A DNA stretch of 12,875 nucleotides from Firmicutes bacterium CAG:345 (GTDB lineage Bacteria; Bacillota_I; Bacilli_A; RFN20; CAG-288). Shown piece after piece: positions 7,853-12,875 of the stretch. Position 1 is the stretch's first letter; each line of letters starts with the position of its first letter. A model generated the notes under the pieces. The model searched no databases, had not been told where the DNA came from, and saw only the letters and a program-made list of their open reading frames with translations. Where the stretch lies: NCBI GenBank assembly GCA_000433315.1, contig FR893385.1:15545-28419 (forward strand), written 5' to 3'. Made by a program: the position numbers and the translations under genes.

Positions 7853-8032
7853 GCACGAAATTCTCCAGTCTTTATTCTATCAGAAGATAGCAATTTACCA
7901 GCAAGTCCTAAAGAGATTCCTTATCTATCAGCAATGGTTTATTTAGAACTTTTAAGTTATGAAATATCAAATTTATTGAAAAGAGATATTGATAAGCCGA
8001 GAAATTTGGCAAAATCAGTTACAGTTATTTAA
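7853..8032 (+). pseudogene. glmS: Detached C-terminal segment of glmS after the in-frame TAA
   Basis: In the same frame as glmS, the 59 codons after the stop read as an uninterrupted GlmS tail: PYLSAMVYLELLSYEI (the usual PLQLLAYYIA region), then DIDKPRNLAKSVTV, nearly identical to the universal GlmS ending, and a TAA at 8030-8032. Conceptual full length would be 557 codons, shorter than the usual 600. An in-frame ATG at 7934 has no Shine-Dalgarno nearby and would yield only 32 residues, so independent expression is unlikely. The last 8 bases overlap the stop end of the convergent SPFH-like gene. Confidence 0.9.
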
Positions 8033-8453
8033 AAATTTTAATATTTATAATTTCCACACCTAATAAATTAGCTTTATCTATTAGAATGTTTTGTATTTCT
8101 TCCGGTGAAATATTATCAACTTTTTCAAATTGCAATTCAACTTCCTTCAAATATTCTTTTTGCGAATAATGATATTTTTTTACATCAGAAATTTTATATT
8201 CAACTTCAATTTCATAATCATTTATTTTATTTTGAGCTTTTATAATATTAACATTATATTTTCCTACAATTTGATAAATTAAAGGAAAATTAAAATGAAT
8301 TCCTGTTGTCAATAACTTATTAAAAATTCCCAGTTTTTCTACAACATAAACACGATTTTTTCCAACAATATCAATTCCGGTAATGCACAAAATTAAAAAA
8401 CCAAGAGCAATTGAACATAACAATATTATAATAAAAACCAAAAATCCATTCAT
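8025..8453 (-). CDS. Very short membrane-anchored SPFH/band-7-like protein
   Basis: 142 residues with one N-terminal membrane helix (about 4-26). The text RVYVVEKLGIFNKLLTTGIH (34-53) plus FNFPL matches the opening of the SPFH/band-7 domain (typically VVERLGKY...LxPGLHFxxP). The remainder resembles a compressed SPFH core: EVEYKISDVKKY where the family has V.Y.I.DP.KA.Y, and LLGVEIINIKIF where it has WGI.V..V.I. The protein ends there, without the coiled-coil and oligomerisation tail of stomatins, flotillins or HflK/C, which are about 250-500 residues. GGTGA at 8464-8460 precedes the ATG by 6 bases. The 3' end overlaps the glmS tail by 8 bases. SPFH proteins scaffold membrane domains; whether this minimal form can is unknown. 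It may instead be a decayed or truncated gene. Confidence 0.65.
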   Translation of the reverse strand: MNGFLVFIIILLCSIALGFLILCITGIDIVGKNRVYVVEKLGIFNKLLTTGIHFNFPLIYQIVGKYNVNIIKAQNKINDYEIEVEYKISDVKKYHYSQKEYLKEVELQFEKVDNISPEEIQNILIDKANLLGVEIINIKIFK

Positions 8454-8472
8454 ATTATTTCACCATGTTACA

Positions 8473-8501
8473 TATTTAACAAATAGTTTTCATCTAGTCA
8501 A
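8473..8501 (-). promoter_or_regulatory. Weak candidate promoter of the SPFH-like gene
   Basis: Minus strand TTGACT (8501-8496), 17 bases, then TAAATA (8478-8473). The -35 is good, the -10 poor, and the predicted start falls almost at the Shine-Dalgarno. It lies in the 89-base divergent gap shared with the alpha/beta hydrolase gene, for which I find no convincing promoter or Shine-Dalgarno. Confidence 0.25.
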
Positions 8502-8542
8502 TATTTTTTTCATAAAGCATTTTTTAATTCATAAACTTTATT

Positions 8543-9241
8543 ATGAACTATAAAATTATTTCTTATCCTTCTTCAGGTAAAAGAATATTATTCATACCTG
8601 GATGGCAAAGTGAAATTCCCATTGCCTTTTTAAATAAATTAAATGATAACTTTTCTATATACGTTTTACTTTTTAAAGGAGCACATTATAAATCTAATGA
8701 TATATTAAACATCGAAGATTTCAAAAAATCATATCAAGATGCTCTAATAAAAATAAAACCTGATATTATAATTGGACATTCTTTTGGAGGAAAAATCATT
8801 TCATATTTTCCTACTCAAAAGCCTACTTACATAATTGCCCCTTCTTGTTTTAAATCGCCCAATATCACTATTTTGAAAGTAAAATTTAAAATTTTCAGAA
8901 ATAAACTAATGAAACAAATAAGTAATATTTTTAATATTCCTTTAAAAAATAAATATTTAGGATCTAATGATTATAAAAATTCATCAGGAAATCTTAGAAA
9001 AACTTTTTTAAATATAAAAGACGAATATCCTCCACTTGACAATTTTAAAAAATTCACCAATCTAAAAATCTATGGATATGATAATGATAAAAGTATTCCC
9101 CTAAAATTATTACAAAAAAAATGTAAAAAACTATCACTCAATCTAATTACTCTGAAAGGAAATCATTTTACTTTTTTTATAGAAAATGATTTTTTAATAG
9201 AAAACATAAAAAATGATCTCAATAATATATATAATAATTAA
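8543..9241 (+). CDS. Alpha/beta-fold hydrolase next to murF-ddl
   Basis: 232 residues, no signal peptide, predicted cytoplasmic. The fold is shown by strand ILFIPGW with the oxyanion region (15-21), the nucleophile elbow GHSFGG with Ser80, a likely acid Asp180 (or Asp182) in YGYDND, and His208 in KGNHFTFF, giving a complete Ser-Asp-His triad. The substrate is unknown. The start is the only ATG near the beginning: an in-frame TAA lies at 8525-8527, and there is no recognisable Shine-Dalgarno, so the message may be nearly leaderless (a CATAAA at 8530-8535 could serve as its -10). The end overlaps the MurF-like gene by 29 bases, which argues for a shared cell-wall or precursor-related context. 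Thioesterase, esterase and amidase activities are all compatible with what is seen. Confidence 0.8.
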   Translation: MNYKIISYPSSGKRILFIPGWQSEIPIAFLNKLNDNFSIYVLLFKGAHYKSNDILNIEDFKKSYQDALIKIKPDIIIGHSFGGKIISYFPTQKPTYIIAPSCFKSPNITILKVKFKIFRNKLMKQISNIFNIPLKNKYLGSNDYKNSSGNLRKTFLNIKDEYPPLDNFKKFTNLKIYGYDNDKSIPLKLLQKKCKKLSLNLITLKGNHFTFFIENDFLIENIKNDLNNIYNN

Positions 9242-10664
9242 TATTTTCTTAAATTTATTTTTGTCGTACTTTTTTTATTCTTTGCTTCAAAAATCTTATT
9301 ATTCTTTAAAACGAGTTTGTTTTCGATTATCAGATCAAATTCAATATTATTTTCCTCTCTTTTTAATATCTATTTTATCTTTATTTACTTTTATATTACC
9401 ATTATTTTCTCCTTTTCTTTTACCACTAAATTTACTTTCATATATATTTATTCTCATTTTTTTACCTAAAGTCAAAGGAAAATTTACGGCAAGATTTATC
9501 AGAATATTTATAGTAAATAATTTATTTTTTATAAGTTTTAATATTATCTTTTATTTACTTTTACCAAAGTTTTTATTTTTATCACAGATATTTGGATTTT
9601 TTAACTTGCTCATTTCTTTTTATATAATAAAACCTTTTGATTATTATAAACGAAATAAGACATATAAAAAGACTAAAAATAAATTAAACTATTGTAATAA
9701 ATTAAAGATTATTGGAATTACTGGAAGTTTTGGAAAAACCACAACTAAAAACTTTTTAATTTCATTAATACATCCACATCGTTATCTTTCCCCTTCTGGC
9801 AATATTAATACACCTTTAGGAATAGCAAATTATATAATAAACAACGTTTCAATCTTTGATCGAATTCTAATTTTAGAATTGGGAATCGATGAAATAAACG
9901 GAATGAATGAATTCAAAAAATATCTTAATTTAGATATCGCTATAATTACTTCTATCGGGGAACAACATTTGCGAACTTTTAAAACTGTTGAAAATATTAA
10001 AAGTGCTAAGGCAAAAATCACCAATCTTTTAAAAAATGATGGAAAATTATTTTATTTTAAAAATGAAATTGATGATGCATATTTAAAAGAAAATATTATT
10101 AAAAATGCTATTTTGCCAAGTGATTATAAAATTCTTTTTAAAGAAAAAAATATGGTTGTTATTCGCGATAACAAAACAATGATAAATGTTCCTTTCACTG
10201 ATAAAAATTTAGTTAAAGATGCTTTTATGGCATATAAGGTTAGTTTAGAATTATTTAATTCATCCATCAATGCTTTAAATTTATCCAAATTATCTCCTCC
10301 TCCACGTCGCAAAGCAATTTATAGCAAAGATAATCTAACTATTATCGACGATTCTTATAATCTTAATTTAAAAGGTTTATCATCTAGCATTAAAAATACT
10401 TTAAAAGAAAATAAGCCTTTAACTATATTTACCGGAGGAATTTTTGAAACAGGGAAAAATATCAGATTATTATTTTATTTCTATAATCTAATTAATGTCG
10501 CAGATAAAATTATTTATTGCCAAAAACTACTTCCTATTGAAAAAAGAATAATAGAAGAAATTCCCGGATTAAAAAATAAAATTTTATACCAAAAAAATAT
10601 AATTTATCCCAATAATGGAACCTTACTAATTTTAACCAGCGGCGATAATTCTTCTTATAAATAA
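9213..10664 (+). CDS. MurF-type Mur ligase with N-terminal transmembrane domain
   Basis: 483 residues. The catalytic centre and C-terminus are those of a Mur ligase: ATP loop GITGSFGKTT (168-177), LELGIDEING (221-230) matching the MurF MEMGA..GEI block, TSIGEQH with His252, K266/K268 in SAKAKI near the carbamylated-lysine site, and the C-terminal IIDDSYN (377-383) typical of MurF. MurF adds D-Ala-D-Ala to UDP-MurNAc-tripeptide. The usual N-terminal substrate-binding domain is absent. Instead, residues 1-145 form about four or five hydrophobic helices (roughly 2-24, 46-66, 68-86, 98-118, 121-140) ending in a Lys-rich linker. The start overlaps the hydrolase gene by 29 bases, with no evident Shine-Dalgarno, suggesting coupling. 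ddl follows 40 bases on. The MurF role is strongly supported by context and motifs; membrane placement is from hydrophobicity only. Confidence 0.82.
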   Translation: MISIIYIIINIFLNLFLSYFFYSLLQKSYYSLKRVCFRLSDQIQYYFPLFLISILSLFTFILPLFSPFLLPLNLLSYIFILIFLPKVKGKFTARFIRIFIVNNLFFISFNIIFYLLLPKFLFLSQIFGFFNLLISFYIIKPFDYYKRNKTYKKTKNKLNYCNKLKIIGITGSFGKTTTKNFLISLIHPHRYLSPSGNINTPLGIANYIINNVSIFDRILILELGIDEINGMNEFKKYLNLDIAIITSIGEQHLRTFKTVENIKSAKAKITNLLKNDGKLFYFKNEIDDAYLKENIIKNAILPSDYKILFKEKNMVVIRDNKTMINVPFTDKNLVKDAFMAYKVSLELFNSSINALNLSKLSPPPRRKAIYSKDNLTIIDDSYNLNLKGLSSSIKNTLKENKPLTIFTGGIFETGKNIRLLFYFYNLINVADKIIYCQKLLPIEKRIIEEIPGLKNKILYQKNIIYPNNGTLLILTSGDNSSYK

Positions 10665-10704
10665 CATATTATTTTAATTTATACATATAAATATTGGAGG
10701 TTAT

Positions 10705-11796
10705 ATGAAAATACTATTAGTTACAGGCGGAAAAAGCTATGAAGAAAAAATATCAGTTTTAACCGGAATAAAGGTATATCATTCTCTATTAGCAAGTACA
10801 TCTTTTCAACCAATTCTAATTTATTATGATCCAAATGCTTCAAAATTTTATGGGGGAAAAAATATCGATAAATTAGAATGTTATGATAATAAAGAAGATT
10901 TTAAGGAAGTTAAATTTCTTCCTGATAATCATATAAAAATAGGATTTAAAAAATATTCATTTGATCTTATATTTCCGCTTGTTCACGGAAGTAATGCAGA
11001 AGATGGAACAATGGCAAGCTTTTTTCAAATTCTAAATTATCCTGTTTTATCTTTACCGATTCAAGCTGCAAGCATTATTCAAGATAAAATTTTGTTTAAA
11101 GATATATTAAATATATTAAATATCAACACTCCGAAAGCAAATTTTATTACTTTTGAAGACTACCAAAAAAATGCATTCAATATAAGTAAATATTTAAAAG
11201 ATTTAACATTTCCTCTAATTATAAAGCCATATAATTTGGGAAGCTCTATTGGAATAAATATTGCTGATAATATAAATAAACTATATCAAGCCATTGATGA
11301 AGGCTTTAAATATGCAGATAAAATAATCATCGAAGAATATATTCAAGATGCTGAAGAGTATAATATAGCACTACTAAAAGATACAAACAAAATAATCTTT
11401 TCAGCTGTTGAAAAAATAATTAAACACCCTAATCAAATTTATACCTATGAAGATAAATATCTAAATACAAGTCTCAAAAAAGAAGTCCCGGCAAAAATTA
11501 ACAAAGACACTTTAAAAACAATACAAAATTATGCCGAAAAAGTTTATTCATATCTTGGATTATATGGACCAGTTAGATTTGACTTTTTAGTTAAAGACCA
11601 AGTTTATTTGAATGAAGCTAATTCCATTCCAGGAAATCTTTCGGAAAATCTTTTCAATCATATCAAATTAACTTTGGTTGATGTTATTAAAATATATATA
11701 GAAACTTCTTCAAATTTAATAAAAAGTAGATTAATTTTAAAAGAAAAAGAAAAAACCTCTTTCGAGGTTTTAAAGCAAACTAGAAAATATAAATAA
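10705..11796 (+). CDS. ddl: D-alanine--D-alanine ligase
   Basis: 363 residues, an ATP-grasp enzyme joining two D-alanines for peptidoglycan. Motifs in order: GGKSYEEKISV (8-18), with the substrate-orienting Glu but Lys where GGxSxEREVS usually has Arg; HGSNAEDG (94-101, family HGxxGEDG); KPYNLGSSIG (174-183); EEYIQDAEEYN (210-220); the YEDKYLN loop (248-254); and the metal ligands D293 in RFDF with E304 and N306 in NEANSIPG. The segment after PG (NLSENLF) departs from the usual GFT/S pattern, so acceptor specificity is not certain. A strong GGAGG (10696-10700) precedes the ATG. The last 20 or so residues are a basic tail beyond the conserved fold, and their DNA contains a perfect terminator hairpin. 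It probably shares a transcript with the MurF-like gene, giving synthesis and attachment of the dipeptide. Confidence 0.9.
   Translation: MKILLVTGGKSYEEKISVLTGIKVYHSLLASTSFQPILIYYDPNASKFYGGKNIDKLECYDNKEDFKEVKFLPDNHIKIGFKKYSFDLIFPLVHGSNAEDGTMASFFQILNYPVLSLPIQAASIIQDKILFKDILNILNINTPKANFITFEDYQKNAFNISKYLKDLTFPLIIKPYNLGSSIGINIADNINKLYQAIDEGFKYADKIIIEEYIQDAEEYNIALLKDTNKIIFSAVEKIIKHPNQIYTYEDKYLNTSLKKEVPAKINKDTLKTIQNYAEKVYSYLGLYGPVRFDFLVKDQVYLNEANSIPGNLSENLFNHIKLTLVDVIKIYIETSSNLIKSRLILKEKEKTSFEVLKQTRKYK
11738..11771 (-). terminator. Terminator of the minus-strand pair, inside the ddl coding end
   Basis: On the minus strand AAAACCTC, loop GAAA, GAGGTTTT forms a perfect 8-base-pair stem with a GNRA-type loop closed by C-G (plus-strand arms 11752-11759 and 11764-11771). 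A long T-rich tract broken only by C follows (leftward from 11755). This is a textbook terminator for the NERD-like gene that ends at 11797, but it lies wholly within ddl codons about 345-356. In the ddl direction the same hairpin is followed by only TTTT that is part of the stem, so it should be weaker there. Confidence 0.7.
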
Positions 11797-12438
11797 TTAT
11801 CGCATTCCCGTTGCCAATTTATTATCATGTTTTAATGAAAGATGGTTAAGATGCTCAACCATTTTTTGCAAGTTTTCAGAATCAAAAGAATTTGCAGTAC
11901 TTTCACTTTCAATTTTCTTTATTAACTTGCTTAAATTTTTTCTTTCTACAACAAAAGAAGTTGGACCATTTAATTTTAAAGATTCAGAAATTTCTAATCC
12001 ATTATTTACGACAACTATAGAAAGAACAATTGGTGGTTTATCCTCTGTCCAATTTAAATATTTTGCTAACTTATATGAACGCATTTCATTAACTTTAAAA
12101 GGATTTTTTACTTCTTCTCTTTTTCCATGACGATAAGTAAATATAGTTTGATCTTCTGGAGATCCTTCAATTCCATCATTTAAAAAACGATCAGCCATTA
12201 GATATATAAATTTATCTCCACAAACTAAATGATCTATATGAATTGAAATATCTTCTGCTAAATCTAACACTACATTATTAATAAGATAAAAATCTTCTTC
12301 TTTTACAAGTTTATATAAATTATGCATAACAAGATAATTCATTTTTTTTCTTGTAAAGAAAAAATACAAGATTATGCTGATTATTGCTAATACTAAAACT
12401 ACTAAACTTAAAATTATTACAACCAAATAAGGCTTCAT
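11797..12438 (-). CDS. Membrane-anchored protein with NERD-like domain
   Basis: 213 residues. One N-terminal membrane helix (about 3-28) is followed by FTRKK, so the bulk is probably cytoplasmic. The stretch ISIHIDHLVCGDKFIYLM (64-81), with KNPFKVNEMRSYKLAKYL further on, resembles the NERD domain pattern (IDHVVVG..GIYVIE.K, then NP..Q....L). However, the acidic/Lys residues of the putative nuclease site are replaced (MAD instead of an E-x-K), so catalysis looks unlikely. The C-terminal 50 residues are a charged helical region rich in Glu, Lys and Ser. It starts 2 bases after the deoD stop without a visible Shine-Dalgarno, consistent with coupled translation, and its stop abuts the ddl stop with no gap. 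The domain assignment is tentative; otherwise this is an uncharacterised protein. Confidence 0.6.
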   Translation of the reverse strand: MKPYLVVIILSLVVLVLAIISIILYFFFTRKKMNYLVMHNLYKLVKEEDFYLINNVVLDLAEDISIHIDHLVCGDKFIYLMADRFLNDGIEGSPEDQTIFTYRHGKREEVKNPFKVNEMRSYKLAKYLNWTEDKPPIVLSIVVVNNGLEISESLKLNGPTSFVVERKNLSKLIKKIESESTANSFDSENLQKMVEHLNHLSLKHDNKLATGMR

Positions 12439-12440
12439 TT

Positions 12441-12875
12441 TTAAATTAAACCAAGAGCAACTTCCATCATATTAGTGAAAGAATTTTGTCTTTGTTCTGC
12501 AGTAGTTTCTTCATGAGTAATAAATGAATCTGAAATTGTTAAAATACATAACGCTTTTTTACCAAGAATTGCAGCATTAGAATATAAAGCATAGCTTTCC
12601 ATTTCAACGGCTAAGCAACCCATTTTAGCCCATTTTTTCCATGTATCTTTAGTTGGTTCATAGAAAGTGTCAGAGCTTAAAATATTACCGACATGAAAAT
12701 TTATATTTTTTTCTTTACTTATTTCTACCGCTTTACTTAATAGACCATAATCAGCAATAGCTGAAAAAGTTCCTGGCAAATCATATTGGTGAGCCCAATT
12801 AGAATTAGTGCAAGCGCCTTGGGCAATGACTAAATCAAATAATTTACAATCTGGTGAATAACTACCTGCTGAACC
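12441..12875 (-). CDS. deoD: Purine-nucleoside phosphorylase DeoD, 5' end outside the window
   Basis: 144 residues of the C-terminal part are visible, reading to the window edge; a TTG at 12779-12777 is not the start, because conserved sequence continues upstream. DeoD cleaves purine (deoxy)nucleosides with phosphate into base and (deoxy)ribose-1-phosphate in salvage. Diagnostic stretches: GSAGSYSPDCKLFDLVIAQG (GSCGA...V..RDVVI in the family), ACTNSN, FSAIADYGLL, VGNILSSDTFY, MGCLAVEMESYALY (the ribose-binding VEME block), and LTISDSFITHEETTAEQRQ, with the catalytic Asp in ISDS and the Arg in EQRQ, then the NMMEVAL ending. The full family length is about 235, so roughly 90 residues are missing. 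It is the upstream member of a two-gene minus-strand unit with the NERD-like gene, 2 bases apart. Confidence 0.93.
   Translation of the reverse strand, partial: GSAGSYSPDCKLFDLVIAQGACTNSNWAHQYDLPGTFSAIADYGLLSKAVEISKEKNINFHVGNILSSDTFYEPTKDTWKKWAKMGCLAVEMESYALYSNAAILGKKALCILTISDSFITHEETTAEQRQNSFTNMMEVALGLI

Noticed and set aside
7934..8032. Independent small gene from the ATG at 7934
   Set aside because: It is in the glmS frame and encodes the conserved GlmS ending; there is no ribosome-binding site, so it is a remnant, not a separate gene.
5073..8032. Alternative genetic code (TGA as Trp, or TAA as sense) as an explanation of the glmS stop
   Set aside because: Tryptophan is encoded by TGG in every gene checked, no in-frame TGA occurs, and TAA is the normal stop of almost all neighbours.
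8030..8060. Terminator between glmS and the SPFH-like gene
   Set aside because: Only short A/T palindromes such as AAAAATTTT occur; no stem with a G-C core, and the sequence is coding on the minus strand.
11927..12130. Plus-strand open frame of 67 codons opposite the NERD-like gene
   Set aside because: It is antisense to a convincing gene, has no Shine-Dalgarno and shows no recognisable protein features.

Overview
This is an AT-rich chromosomal window that reads like an anaerobic, fermentative, low-GC Gram-positive bacterium (Firmicutes/Bacilli, possibly a wall-bearing relative of the Mollicutes such as an Erysipelotrichia- or RF39-type lineage). The evidence is rubrerythrin, an iron-type alcohol dehydrogenase with a MerR/AdhR-type regulator, purine-rich Shine-Dalgarno sites and consensus sigma-A-type promoters. 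The taxonomic placement is inference. The genetic code looks standard: every tryptophan codon I checked is TGG, no TGA interrupts a gene, and almost every gene ends in TAA. No tRNA, rRNA, CRISPR array, insertion sequence or phage gene is visible, and no gene-free stretch exceeds about 135 bases.

Layout. (1) 1-2504: two overlapping genes for a heterodimeric ABC exporter of the CydDC (thiol/amino-acid exporter) type; the first is cut by the window edge. (2) 2566-3213: a single rubrerythrin gene with its own promoter and terminator. (3) 3212-5009: a divergent stress/fermentation module of a MerR regulator and an iron-containing alcohol dehydrogenase, with interlocked promoters around a perfect dyad resembling the AdhR operator. 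(4) 5073-8032: glmM and glmS overlap by 13 bases and supply glucosamine-1-phosphate for the cell wall. glmS carries an in-frame TAA at codon 498, followed by about 60 codons of perfectly recognisable GlmS C-terminus. (5) 8025-8453, minus strand: a very short membrane-anchored SPFH/band-7-like protein. (6) 8543-11796: alpha/beta hydrolase, a MurF-type ligase whose N-terminal domain is replaced by a multi-helix membrane domain, and a D-Ala-D-Ala ligase. (7) 11797-12875, minus strand: a membrane-anchored NERD-like protein behind deoD (purine nucleoside phosphorylase, 5' end outside the window). The convergent ddl and NERD-like genes abut, and a terminator for the minus-strand pair is embedded inside the ddl coding end.

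Together: regions 4 and 6 are a cell-wall precursor neighbourhood. GlmS and GlmM make the amino sugar, Ddl makes D-Ala-D-Ala, and the MurF-like enzyme would attach it. Regions 2 and 3 handle peroxide and aldehyde stress. I see no obvious new defence or mobile system. The most unusual items are the interrupted glmS, the membrane-embedded MurF, the mini-SPFH protein, and the overlapping regulatory sites at 3684-3745 and 11738-11771.
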